NCBI GenBank assembly: GCA_947683625.1 | Contig: CANTUR010000193.1 | Span: forward strand, 1,550,001 to 1,614,000 | Source: Mallotus nudiflorus | Taxonomy: Eukaryota > Streptophyta > Magnoliopsida > Malpighiales > Euphorbiaceae | Reading direction: 5' to 3' | DNA length: 64,000 nt | Shown here: in pieces, positions 46,766 through 58,602 of the stretch | Position numbering within the stretch: position 1 is the stretch's first letter | Layout of the letters: each line of letters opens with the position of its first letter | Made by a program: the position numbers and the translations under genes | The notes under the pieces: model-generated | Databases searched by the model: none | Told to the model about the DNA's origin: nothing | What the model saw: the letters and a program-made list of their open reading frames with translations, nothing else

Positions 46766-48396
46766 ATATATATATATATATAGTACGTTCAATTTCATTA
46801 TGAAAGAGGCATAAGAAAATTCCCACTAAATTTTCATAAATAATAAAACCATCAAAATAACTTTAACAATTGAAATTTCTTAGTGGGCCAAGATCCATAT
46901 TTCACTCGACTTCAAGTAAGCTTTGGCTTATCACTTAAAGTGTGGCTATTTAGGTAGGTAACACTTTACTAATTACATCTCATGTAATTGTTGGATAATT
47001 ATAGGATATCACATATACCAACATATCTTATCAAATACCCTAGGTCCAAAACTATTTTGATAACCTAGTTAAGTCTAACCAATTCAAACATATGGATATT
47101 ACCATTATCCATCTTATCTTATTTAGATGGCTTTATATACAATGCTTTGGCATAGCCTATATATAGCAATTCAAATCTTGATAAGTGTTAATTAATGGGA
47201 GGCATTTTAATGACTTAATATTAGATGAGGGTTTAAATAGTTTTTATCTTATTTAGTTATTGTTATATTGCGTCTCATTTATGGCATCACATGCATAACA
47301 TACTAACTTAATAAGATAAACGTGACATAGCATGGCCCATAACTAAGTTGATCTTCATAAGGCAATATGAATATCAAAGGTCAAACCTAGGTGATATTAC
47401 AAATACAAATTGAGCCTTTAATTTTGGATCTCCATCTTCTACCATTGACCTCATCCTTGGGCTCCCACTTGTGATCCCCATCACGGGCCTTTAACTTGAA
47501 TTTGCATATTAGGTCTTGATTTACATTACATGTTGTAATTAAAACTAGTATATTACTATCTAATCAAATAAAATAATTATAACAAATAAAATGACTCGTA
47601 GGGCGTATTTAAAAATTCTAACCCAATAACATAAAATAACAAAATCCAATCACATTGGTTCAAGGGCCATTCTATGTACCATGCATTTAAAAATAAACAT
47701 ATGTAGCATAATAAATGAAACTACACATTAATTTAATTATTATGATGAAAAATAAATTATGTGACAAATCCATTCGAGGTCAAGGGGTAGCGCCCCTTGC
47801 GGGGTCTTAGGGGCAGTGCCCCTAGAGGGGTCCGAGGGTAGTACCCCTAGCGGCGATCTCGAAGGTAAACAATTTACCTTAACTCTTTGAATGAGTTATT
47901 GCCAAAAACCCTAAAATGACAATAATTTTCGCAATCAAATTACTGTTTGATTGATTTGTTCAAAACATATCATTTTCCTTTATGTTTAACATTTAAACAA
48001 TCACCACCATAAGCCCTAATTTATTCATAAATCATATTGTAGAATAATTAATTTGTTCCAAATAGATTTATTATGTTTAACACTTAAACAGTTTATTCTG
48101 CACGATTTATTTAACTCTTAAATAGATCGTCCTTTGACAAAAATCTGTATGCATATTCAGTTTTTCATAAAAACATAATACTTAAACTAGAAAATAAAAA
48201 TTTTGATTACTTTTTAATCATAGTAAAAAAATATAAACATTAATAAAATTATTATTTAGTGTTGTTTTCATACAGATTTAAGAGGACGTCACAAAAACAA
48301 AACTGTTTGGATAAAATTTTTGGAAACTCTTTTTCAAAAATGAATCACTTAAAAACATATATATCACATATATATAGAATCAAATTAACCAAGTTA
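46766..48396 (-). other. leader of copia E
   Basis: About 1.6 kb, AT-rich, noncoding, with a (TA)n tract at 46763-46782 and a strongly GC-rich hairpin array at 47762-47866. The frame at 48259-48453 is chance: it runs across the primer site into the LTR. Confidence 0.65.
47762..47866 (-). repeat. GC-rich array of palindromic units in E leader
   Basis: Three adjacent units of about 27-33 bases, each with a self-complementary core: AGGGGTAGCGCCCCT, AGGGGCAGTGCCCCT and GAGGGTAGTACCCCT, separated by GGGGTC-like spacers. The island stands out from AT-rich surroundings. F keeps a reduced form at 39880-39928. Confidence 0.8.
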
Positions 48397-48400
48397 GAAG

Positions 48401-48414
48401 TGGCTCTGATCCCA
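48401..48414 (-). other. primer-binding site of copia E (tRNA-Met type)
   Basis: TGGGATCAGAGCCA on the minus strand, one base from TGGTATCAGAGCC. It lies one base after the 5' LTR end and fixes orientation. Confidence 0.88.
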
Positions 48415-48415
48415 C

Positions 48416-49911
48416 TATTAGGTTTTGTGATTCAAAAACGCAGTAGAAATTAAAAATTTAACCACAAACTCTAACCTAAATCCAAGTAATTTGATTAATT
48501 GATTTAAAACTAGGGTTTTCAAATCTTACCATAAATGCAGAAGAGGCAAGATTTCTGGAAGGCAGAGAGGAGGTTCACACTGGTGACACCTTAACTCAAG
48601 CTTTTGATTTTGGTAGTTAAGATCAAGACGTCCTTAAAAGAATCCATCCTCCACAAGTATCCACACGAACAACCCTTGATTAAAAAAAAAATTGTGCTAG
48701 CACTTCTCTTGATTTCTCACAAATCAAGAATTAAAACACTATGTGTTTTAGTTTTTCTAAGAGGAGAAAAATGAATTTTAGTGGCTAATGATTGAGTTAA
48801 TGAAACCCTAGAGAATATAATATATTTATTGACCTCTAATTAGGGTTTTACTTACCAAAATAACATTTTAGTAATTTTTCAATTATTATTATTCTTATTT
48901 TATTTAAAATTAAACCAGAAATAATATTCTATTGATTTGAGATAACCTTTACCTTAAATAAATAAACTATTTATTTATTTCCATAGAGCATATTTGGGCT
49001 TCTCAAACCCATATCCATTTTTGGGCATGTTCTAAGTGTATGACCCTGTAGGTTCACATGACATTGGCAGTAGGCCTTAAATCTCTATTTAGGCCTGCAA
49101 GTCATAAGTGGCCTCTAACAAGACATTATGACTACCCAAGTAATGTGAAGTCAATAATTCAACAAAACCTAATTTATAATAAATATTGTAATCCCTTTGT
49201 CACATGATATCTTAATTGAATATATGGCATAGTTTCTATCATCCTTATATAATTCAATCATATCATTTCTTAACTCTAAGCAGGCTGAGAATGATAACTC
49301 TTTATCAATTCACTTTAGCATGGCCATGCATTTTCCTCTATCTATCTTATTAAGGGGCCCATAGATATCTTACTTAGATTAAATGAGGGACAAATTCCTT
49401 CTCAATCACTCACATTCCTCATGTAAGTCATTTTATATCCAACAACAATCTATTTAATCATCCTATGAAAGACAATGTTACATTGTGTCAAAATATATAA
49501 TAGTTATGTAAAAATCCATGATGATTTTAAGGTCAAAGGACTAAATCAATATTATTATGATGAGAATTACTTATCACAATTATCTTATTTAGTATTCTCA
49601 TGATGGGTCAATCTAGTACATTATTTCCCAAATAAGTACTTATGAGTTGACTTAATATCTCATATTCATGATTAGTAAAACATAATCATCAATCAACATC
49701 ATACTAGCCATGACATATTGTTATGACTAGGGATAATTTGAATAGAACTCATATTTAATCTAAGGGTTTTACTATCAAGTCACATACTTAATAACCTTAG
49801 TAAGAATTGACTATTCAAGTAATTATCATAACATAAAATGATAATGAAAAATACCTCTTTATTAAAAAAAAACATGGTCATACATGATTGACCTAGTGCA
49901 TATCACTAACA
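48416..49911 (-). repeat. 5' LTR of copia E
   Basis: Pairs with 34119-35633. Its inner end has decayed (TATTAGG in place of TGTTGGG on the plus strand). The TATA box is altered to AATAAATA (48833-48840, minus strand). The outer end CACTAACA abuts the TSD GGTTA. Confidence 0.92.
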
Positions 49912-49916
49912 GGTTA

Positions 49917-51009
49917 TTTCTTTTTTAGGGATCTTTTATTTATTGTTGCCCTTTGAGCAAATCTTTCTTCATTGGTGGGTGGTGTGGTCTTATTGGACGA
50001 CAAAGATGGTGGCTACATGGCAGCTGACAGAGAGATAATTATTGCTCTCTAGCCTTATTAGTAAGGTGTGGCATTTAAGTGAGCAAGTCCATCATTGGTA
50101 GGATGGTCCATATATGAGGGGAGTTCCCGCCCCTCCCCCTAATGACATATTCTGGGGCCATGAGCTCTGCAGTGAGAATCTTGTTATGGTTATAATAGGA
50201 TTCCCCCCTAAGAGCCTTTTGGAGAGTGCAAGTTTGCCTTATGTTGATGTATTGACCTCTCAGTTGATTGATGTTGTAGCATGTGGGACCTTTCCTTTGC
50301 CTCCACCTTCTCAGGTAGATGCATCTCATCCTTCAGGTTCTAGGATTAAACCATCATTCAGGTTATCGAGAGTTACTTCTCTAATCTAGTAAGCCTTTAT
50401 TCCTATTTTGATGCAAGCATGTAGCAAACTTTATTAGTAATAAACTGTAATTAACATGAGTTATGAGAACTTATTTGTAGCGATATTGGAAGAGATCTAG
50501 ATCTCGTATTGAGGAAAATGAGGGCACAGTCCTCATTAAGGGGATTCCTGATGCTAGTGGTGTGGCTCCTAGCAATACTATCCGTAGTGACTTGACAATT
50601 TAGCCATCTTTGTCTTTGCTTAGGATAGATATCCTTGGTAGTGTAGTGAGTTTCAATTTGCCTAGGCTTAACTTTCCTCAGTCAAGTGTTGCTCTCGCTA
50701 ATACTACCAATTTTCCTATTCTTCACTTATTATTGCCTCTATTTCATTTATTTAGTGAATGATGGTTGACTTATTTGCTTGCTTTTGAAAATTCATGTCT
50801 TCTTTTATCAATATTGGTATATTGTTACAGGGAGTGCGTAGTAGTGCTTTTTAGAGTTTGCTACCACTTAGAGGGTATGCCTTGTTTATTGTACCTATTT
50901 TTTTATGCACATGTTTTATGTATGTATGATATGAAATATGTAATGCAAGTTGAGCACCATCTCAATAGTCTTGAATGGGAGCAGGAGCGTGCAGCTTATT
51001 GTCCTTTGT
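49917..51009 (+). pseudogene. captured PMD-like gene, 3' part (antisense in element C)
   Basis: Continues the gene cut at 34118, aligned with B from TTTTTAGGGATC onward. Seen: YLLLPFEQIFL-type block (about 49930-49970), the segment with DIFWGHELCSENLVMVIIGFP (50144-50206), the proline-rich PLPPPSQVDASHPSGSRIKP (50290-50352) and a last block with SFNLPRLNFPQS (about 50650-50690). It ends LEWEQERAAYCPL with a stop at 51009-51011, close to the equivalent in B near 15808. No recognised domain in this C-terminal half. Several stops. Confidence 0.62.
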
Positions 51010-51011
51010 GA

Positions 51012-51699
51012 TGAATAATAGTAAGTTAGGTTTAGACGAGGGGGATGCTTGAGTAGGATCATTGCTTGCTTTTATGACAGCCACAACCGATGTAGTTATT
51101 TTAGGAGCTAGGTGTAGGACTTTTGGTTTGTGGTTTGCTTTATTGTATTATTTTCCTAAGGTTATTGACTTAAGGTGTTGTATTTAGGCATTTATCCCGC
51201 ATGTTCTATGATGCTTGTACAATGATGATGATATATGCTTCCTGTTATGTATCATTGATGATGCTTTATTGTATCATTGCTACCAGTTATCATCTGCCCC
51301 TTTTCCCTTTCTTGCCTAAGGCATCTCCTTTTAGAGCTTTTTGCACATAACTGGTTTTCTTTTTCTTCCCTTTTTTGCTTAGGGTGTCTCCTTTCAGAGC
51401 TTTTCACACCTAGTTGGGCTTTTTTTTACTATACAATAGTCGCTAATCTAAAAGGGAGAGCTCAGAGAGGATGGTAAGAACCATGGTCATGTAATGAAGG
51501 AAAATGCAAAGTATGCTTGATGCAATTCATGATGATAAAATGTGTTGAACTTTTCAAAGGCAGTTTGCATAAATTGGCAATCATTCTCATTTCACTATAA
51601 CCATTTAAGAAAAGTACAGGGACATTCGTACAAATTTCGAATTTGAGGTTACCTCTATCCTTAATTACCCTTCTCAAGTTTTCCAATTAAGTATTTTCT
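51012..51699 (-). other. spacer between PMD gene and integrase end in C
   Basis: Noncoding, inverted equivalent of 15048-15807 in B. The CTCCTTT-AGAGCTTTT duplication is at about 51317-51410. Confidence 0.5.
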
Positions 51700-51779
51700 C
51701 TCTTTCCCTAATTTTTTCCTGAGCCTACTTAGTGAGAAGTCCCTAAATTTTTCCTGAGCTGCTATTTTTAGGTTTTTAA

Positions 51780-52215
51780 CTCAGCAGGATGAGTGTTTTT
51801 CTTATATGTAGTACTTTTTCACACGGTTTGTATTAATAAGTTCAGAGAATTCATTTCCTTTAGAATCCATTAGCTTGACTGCTCCTTTGAATAGGACATG
51901 TGTGACTAGGTATGGGCCTTCCCAATTTGGCCTAAATTTCCATTTAGTGTTCAGAACAGTCTATCTTGTTTGATTTAGCACCCAGTCTCCTACTTTCACA
52001 CTCTTATGTTTTACTCTTATGTTGAAGGTTTTTGCTAGTCAAGCTTGATACAACTATGTGTGGTTTAGAGCCTTGAGCCTTTGGCTATCTAAGAGAGTGA
52101 GAATGTCATGCCTCTGTTGATCCCACTATACTTCTGGCAATTTAGACTCGATTGCTACCACTTAAAGAGACGTTATCTTTATTTCGATTTGAAGAACTGT
52201 TTATAATCCATACTG
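51780..52215 (-). pseudogene. Tat integrase C-terminal end (element C)
   Basis: Minus strand, matching B 14640-15050: KHKSVKVGDWVL-type block near 52000, KWKFRPNWEGPYL near 51920, and a GAVKLMDSKG-NEFSE block near 51865. The zinc finger and catalytic core are absent, because homology to B stops at about 52216. Confidence 0.75.
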
Positions 52216-54288
52216 TAGACAGCGAGGTTCCATGACACTGTTTAGGCTTAAGGCGCTAGGGAACACACTACTATGTCACAAAGACATAGTGTAGAGATGA
52301 GGAATCACCACCTAGGGTAATAACTAGGGCAAATCATTTTGTGGTACTCGATTCTCTAAAAGAAAGATAGCACCATAGCCAGGAGATTTTGGGAATAGAA
52401 TACTAACTTCTTTCAGTCTTGTGTTCATTTAGAATTACTTTATGAATTACTATCTTATTCTCTATTCACATACAATTTTATTAAACCGTAATTAAACATC
52501 CACCTAGCCCTAAAGTAAACTAGTTATAAAACTACATGTAAAAAATGCATACCAAGAAAATCATCCCTAGGTCTAAACTATGTTAAGTTTATTTTAAAGT
52601 TAGCTAATTTGACATTTTTATTTACAAGTGAAATTGACTAAAGGTGGACCAACATGTTAATAAATGAAACTAAGTCTATTCATTTTAATTTAACTAAAGA
52701 AATGGACCTATAGTCAACAAATTTTAAAGAAATGAATTAATTAGTGGGCTTGATTCTAACTTTATTTTAAATAAAAAATAGGATTAAGTCTTTTTGTTTT
52801 AAAAGAAATGAAATTAATTGGCTGAGCTAAATCTAAGTTAATTTTATTAACTAAAAATGGGCCTAGGTCTAAAGTAACCTAAATGGGCCTAAATTGATTT
52901 TAAAATTAATTAAACCTAAAAATCCAATTAAAAGCATATTTATTAAATGGGTTAGAGCCTAATGTGGGCTTGGGGCCCAAACACATAAAAATAAGACAAA
53001 AAAAACAGATTAACCATGCAATTAATTTATTTTTTATAAAAACCCTAATTTTACTTAACATGCAACCTAAATTAATCTATTGCCTCCATTGATTTTAATT
53101 ATGGTTTACCAAATTGAATCTAATTTACTAATTAATTTTTTTAAGAACAATAAAACTAAATTTTCATTATTCCCACTATATGGGCTATTACAAAATCTAC
53201 CAAAATAATAAAGAAAATAAAATTAAAATACAACCCTTAAGAAGACAAATTAAACAAATTCAAAACCTAGAAAAACTAATAAAATAAACTAGACATAGCA
53301 AAATTAAATTAAATTAGGATATTGACTCTTGGCTTTCATTCATGGATTCTTCATAAGTTTCCTTGGTTCAATCATATATTCATCATCACCAGAAATATGA
53401 AACACAAAGAATCAAAAAGAAAATAAGGTTAGAATTAATAAAGAAAGAAAGATATAATAATGAATTAAAACCAAAATCAAATAAAAACACAGAAAATAAT
53501 AAAAAAATAAAAAATGGAAAATAATAACATAAAATTTAGAAAAAGAAAAGAAAATAGTAGGAGATGAATAATGTTATGCAGATGGTGTTTGAATGCCGCT
53601 CAGAATAAATTTTCACTGTGTTGAAATAGAATATGATAAATTTTTTTCACCTTGATTGACTTTTCAAAAACAATGATTTTCATCTAAAAATTTGTCTATT
53701 TTTCAAAGGTTTTTTTGTTTATTGAAAAGCTTGCTCTTTGAGTTTTTGCTCACTGTCCTTTTTTTTGGAAAAAAATAGGTGAGGAAAAAGCTTTTGTGAT
53801 TTTTAAAGCTAAAGCCCCCCTCAGAATGAAGAAAACATCCATTTTTGTAGCTCTAGAAACAAAACCATAATCTCTCTTATAACAAATCATGGAATATAAA
53901 AATTAAAAATTAAAAATTAAACTTCCAAATAATGATAGATTATCAGGAAGATTTTATCCCCCTTTTATTTAATTTTTTTAACCAATAAAAAACAAGAAAA
54001 ATAATTTTCAAAAATTAATTAAATAATGTAAAAAATATTTATCACAATAGTAAAATTATGATTAGAATTGTAGATTTCCAATCGGAATTGTAAATTTTTG
54101 ATTGAAAATCTATAATTCCAATCAATAATATTTAATTATAAAAAGACCCCTAAAAGAATTAAAACTTTTTCATTTGGGTCCCTAAAAAAATAGTTCAATT
54201 AAGTCCTTAAAAAGCTGCAATAATGCCTTGAGATTCAAAAATCAATATCCATAAAGATAAATTTTCATCATTGTGTCCCTGAGGGTTT
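52216..54288. other. 2.07 kb block foreign to the Tat family, replacing RT to integrase core
   Basis: Homology between C and B breaks at both ends (B 14620 and B 11505), so about 3.1 kb of B (RT, both RNases H, most of integrase) is replaced. The block is AT-rich and noncoding. On the minus strand its end has TGGTGATTCC (52315-52306), reminiscent of a tRNA-Arg primer site, and a perfect 8 bp stem hairpin (52271-52291). It could be an LTR plus leader piece of another Tat-like family, but no second copy is present to prove it. Confidence 0.55.
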
Positions 54289-55520
54289 TTCATTAGCTCA
54301 CAGATGTCAGTCTCGGTGATCATGTCTAGTAAGTGGTTCTCCTTGAGGGTGTCATTAAAGATCTTAAACCCCCAGTTTCTTGATTTTGTTGCTTACCCAC
54401 TCCTCAGCTTGTCCTTGATATACTTGGGTTGAATTTTTAGCCACAAAAGAGGTTGATTTCTCAGCCCCGTTATCCATTTCAAGATCATACCTTAGACCAT
54501 TTCTATTAGTATGTCCTCAAAAGTTAAGGAATTCTACGACCCTAATGTTTCTTCCTCCTAATCTTGTTCTAGGCAGATGTTGCATTTTCTTCATTATAGC
54601 AGCAACTTTGGGATCGACATGACCATCATTGATCACAAAAACTTTGAATCCTAGTAGGACCACATTCAGGCAGGCAATAATGTTGTTTATTTTAATGGGT
54701 ATGGTAATGACCTTTCCATTCATAGGGAAGTTAATCTTCTAATGTACAATGGAAGGTATGCCCCCTAGTGGGTGGAACCAAGGTCTTTCTAGTAACAGGG
54801 CAAAAGTCAAAGGGATGTCCAACATAGTAAATTTTGTTACTGATTTGATATCTCCCAATATAACTACCATTTTAAAAGTGTTGATGACCAGCTTCTTTGA
54901 ATCATTATAGGTTCATATAACCACATTGGATTCTTCCTAGTTTTCAACATTCATCATGAACTTATGTAGCAACCTCCGAGGACAAATATTAATGGTAGAC
55001 CCATTATCTATCATAACACATGGGGTCTTTTTAGTCCTAACAATTGCCTATATTAAGAGAGGATGATTGTGGACCCTTCCCTTAAGGGGTAAATCTTCAT
55101 CTGAAAAGGTGATTGCATTGGAAGGAGCTTTCATTAAATAGGCTATCATCTCACAAGGTGAGGCATCAGTGGCAATCTTTGCTTCATCTAGTGCTCTGAC
55201 TAGGGTATCTCTGTGCTTCTTGGAGATGAGTAGGTCCCAGATATTGGCTTGTGCCTAAGTTTTCTTGATTTGTTTAAGGATAGCGTGTTCCTTTTTTATC
55301 GAAGCTTGATTCCTTACTAATTCTTTCTCCTCAAAGGGTTCTTTCTCTTTCTTAGGAGGTTGATATACCTGAGCGCTACGAGTTACATGATTGACTGCTA
55401 TTAAGGGCTTCTCAGTTGCTTGTTTATCTACTTTTTTACTAATTTTCTAGTCCTACATAAGGATTTAAAGATCACCAAAGTCATACCATTTGTCTATCCC
55501 CATGATTTGCAGGTTCTAAA
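54289..55520 (-). pseudogene. Tat aspartic protease region (element C)
   Basis: Minus strand. Active site VMIDNGSTINI (IDNGS at 55011-54997), closer to the family norm than the DDGS of B. Then LHKFMMNVEN, the RPWFHPLGGIPSIVH pattern near 54780, and an open stretch 54723-54517 (NGKVITIPIKINNIIACLNV). The TQVYQGQAEEW segment near 54415 matches B. Several stops. It ends abruptly at 54288, where the foreign block begins. Confidence 0.8.
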
Positions 55521-57330
55521 GCTAAATAGTACTGACTATCCCATCTTCATTATTGAATTCTTCTCCCCATCCGGAGGGTACTATATCTTCTAAGAGTGTG
55601 TGGGTAGTAGGAGGTATTATATACTTGACTTTGTAGTCGAACCTCCCAGATGGTTGGCCTAGTAAATCCTATATCTCATAGTCATTATTGAAATTTTTAT
55701 CTATGTCTACTTCTTGTGAGTAAAGGCAATCAATCACTTCACCATTCATAAGGAGAGGCATTAGAATGTATTCAAAGGTAGATGGGCATTGCTCATTTTC
55801 ACTAGAATCATAAGGCTCAAAAATGGGATTTAAGGGTTTGTCCTATTAGGCTTATCTTTCATTTTTTGTATGGCTTGGATTGATTTTTCAACAAGGCCTT
55901 CTGGTAGATTGGAGGAGATCATATTGATGGTTGGTGGAGGCATGTTTTAATGGTTTAGGAGAGGATTGATCTTGATACTGGGTAATTTTCTGGGTCATCA
56001 ATTTTTCTAGAGTCAATGAGGTCTTAAATCACATTTTTAAGAGTTCTTCATGTATCAGTGGTATGGCCTGGCATCTAGTGAAAGTGACAGAACAAGTTTT
56101 AGTTAATTTAAGGTGGTAATGGGTTTGGAAGAGGTATAGGCTCTTGTGGCTATAGGAGGTTCATTTTTTGAAGCCTATGGAATATGTTGGATAGTGGAAG
56201 GTTAAAGTTTAAGAAATTTCTTGGTGATCTGATGGCATTGATAGATGGTAAGTTATGGGTGTTGGGTTGGACCATGTTTATTTCTACAGCTCAAGTGAAG
56301 GTGTTTTAGGTGTTTGGTTAGGTATTACGACGAAAAGTGTTTCTAGCTTGTTGGGGTTCCTCATCCTCAATTCTGATCCTAGCTTGATAGGGAGCTCTGA
56401 AGTAGGATAATGAGCAAAGCTCATTTATATTTTGAAGTGTGGTAGTGCCCCTTTGATTTTCAACTTTATTTGTTCATCCTCAAGAGGACGGTTTCTCATC
56501 TTAATTACCTTTCCGTGATATCTGGTGACGTATTAAGAGAAAGCTTCATCAGGTTTCTACCTTATAGTCTTAAGGTCCCTTCGAGTGATGTTTAACTGAG
56601 TATTGTATTCATACTGTTTGATAAACTTTTGAGTTAGTAGTACCCAATCATTTTTTATTTCATCTTCAAGGTCAAAAACCCATACCCTCAGTCCTTCCTC
56701 TAGTGATGTGAAGAAGAATTGAACAAACTATGATTCTATAAGCTTTGTGGCAACCAAGAAGGTAGTATACTGCCATAGATGGACCCTCGAATCCCCTATT
56801 TTACCAAAATTAGCAAAGTTTAATTGCTTAAAATCATTTGGAAGTGGCTCTTCTTTGAACAGTGCCATGTCAGTGAAGCTTTTAGAGCCATGAGTTCCCT
56901 TATTTTTAAAGGCGAATGCCAACTGAGCCATCTTGTTGGCCAATAGTTTGACCTCCCCTATCGATTCAAGCTTGGTCATGTTAGCAATTTTTGCAGCGTT
57001 TAGTGCATTCCTGAGATCTTAGTAGTAGCCATTATCATCATTAGCTTGAACTAGAGTACGGGGAATTCACTTTTCCTTATCTACCCTCAAGTGAACATAT
57101 GCAGATGCTTTATTTAGTGGTGTGCTATTCCCATCTCAAGCACTTTTGGCTTTGATTTGAGCTTGGAGAATTTTAGCTATAGTGCCATCAGTGAACAACT
57201 TTTGGATCCCCTCTTTTAACTTGTCTTTGAATTACTAATAGGAGGTATCTTCTTGGTCACTAATGCTTGAATGTCATATTCCTATACATTTATTAGGGTT
57301 AGCTAAATGAATAATGCATGATTGTGCCTA
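55521..57330 (-). pseudogene. Tat gag (element C)
   Basis: More complete than in B. Minus strand: NALNAAKIANMTKLESIGEV leads into the open stretch 56979-56728 (LANKMAQLAFAFKNKG, EEPLPNDFKQL). Next is the retrotransposon gag domain: VHLWQYTTFLVATKL, W-FDLEDEIKNDWVLLTQKF, YEYNTQLNITRRDLKTI and EAFS-YVTRYHGKVIKMRN (to about 56500). The linker has NPNKLETLF and PNQTPKTPSLEL (about 56350-56290), and the segment to 55520 matches B 9879-10370. Stops at about 56727 and 56550 break the frame. No zinc knuckle is seen, which is not unusual for this lineage. Confidence 0.8.
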
Positions 57331-58588
57331 CAAAAGAAAAGGGCGAGCATGTATGCATGGAGTGAAAGCAAAATCCTAAAATGAGAAATGATTATTCTTA
57401 CAAGAAACAATGGTTAGTACGTACTATCAACATGTATGCAATGTATGCATGATTAAAGCTTATTAGTTTTCTTACACAATGAATAAACCAATCACCAACA
57501 AGCTCTTGTTTCCAACCTTTTTTCTCCACTAGTTCATTCAGTCTCTTTCCTAGGTGGGTTTTGAACCTATAGTCATTAGGGGACTATGGTTCCACTCTCA
57601 AAACTAGGCTATTTCAATTTATGTTGGTTAGAACCAAAGGGTAAACTGAGAAACAACACTCAAATGTGCTTGAGGTAATCATATAATGTCAATGTGATGG
57701 TCAACTGTCGAGCTTTAAATAATGTCCAAAGCCCACATGTGCTCATATGCATAAGACCAAGGTTAATTAGAGGGAGCCCAAGTTCTTTCCCCTATATCAA
57801 TATTTTATACGTTTACCATGAGTTGTGAAAGTATCATTTTATAGTTTATAGTTTGATTTTGCCGACATAAAGGTCCATAATCTAGTTGGGTTTCATTTGA
57901 TATGGTAAGGATAAATGGCCGACATCTCGTAGGTTCCATCGTCAATGGATGTCATTATTTGTTAATTTTCATAGACTATTCAAGCCGAGGTACATGATTC
58001 TTATCATTCCTCATGCTTCAGGCTCAGATGAGGTAAATGAGAATCACGTGGTCTTGAGCATAAATTTTATATGAAAACAGACATTACGATGTCGTTTGAT
58101 GATAGACATTAGGAGGGTCATGTCATTTATGAATATCAAGTCAAATAGACAGTGTTAGGATGAGGATAGCTTGTATAGCATGGTGGAATCCTAGTGGATG
58201 TTGCTACTATTTTATTTACACGAGCTGAGTCAAGGTGAAAGGCTAAGGTAGTGAGAATGGCCCTATATGACTAGGGTTACAGACTCTGGTCAGTGAGTCT
58301 AGCATTCTTTTAATAACTTGGTCACCCCTTTAAGGACTTGGGTTGTAGACTCTAGTCAGATGAGTCCGATAAATGCATGAGTAAAGGTGAAAATACTATA
58401 TCTTCATCACCCCATGACTCGAGTGGAATCATGGTGGTGATGTCATTTAGTATTGTCGAGGCTTTTAGGGACAAGTGGTGCACATGTGGTGTGTAGTGCA
58501 AATGTAGTAGTGAGGGCTATATACAATTAAGTATTGCATAATTAGAAATAGTCATTTTTGAGTTGGTCCCTCTTACTTAGAAGTCCTT
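57331..58588 (-). other. leader of Tat element C
   Basis: Noncoding, inverted match to 7881-9225 of B; includes words such as CATACATTGCATACATG and ACTCTGGTCAGTGAG. No gene seen. Confidence 0.55.
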
Positions 58589-58601
58589 AATGGAGTTGCC
58601 A
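58589..58601 (-). other. degraded primer-binding site of Tat element C
   Basis: TGGCAACTCCATT on the minus strand, against TGGCGACTCCACT for tRNA-Arg: two changes, one G-to-A and one C-to-T. Position equals that in B. Confidence 0.75.
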
Positions 58602-58602
58602 C

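Larger units (their letters stand above)
34119..49911 (-). mobile_element. Ty1/copia element E, with nested element F
   Basis: LTRs of about 1.5 kb at 34119-35633 and 48416-49911, perfect 5 bp TSD GGTTA (34114-34118, 49912-49916). On the minus strand: 5' LTR, tRNA-Met primer site, leader of 1.6 kb, gag, protease, integrase, RT, RNase H, polypurine tract, 3' LTR. The integrase-before-RT order defines copia. Element F interrupts gag. Without F and its TSD, E is about 8.66 kb. The protein frames carry many stops and frameshifts. Confidence 0.92.

Noticed and set aside
47762..47866. GC-rich island as a possible host gene promoter
   Set aside because: It lies inside the copia E leader, is repeated in F, and has no gene beside it.
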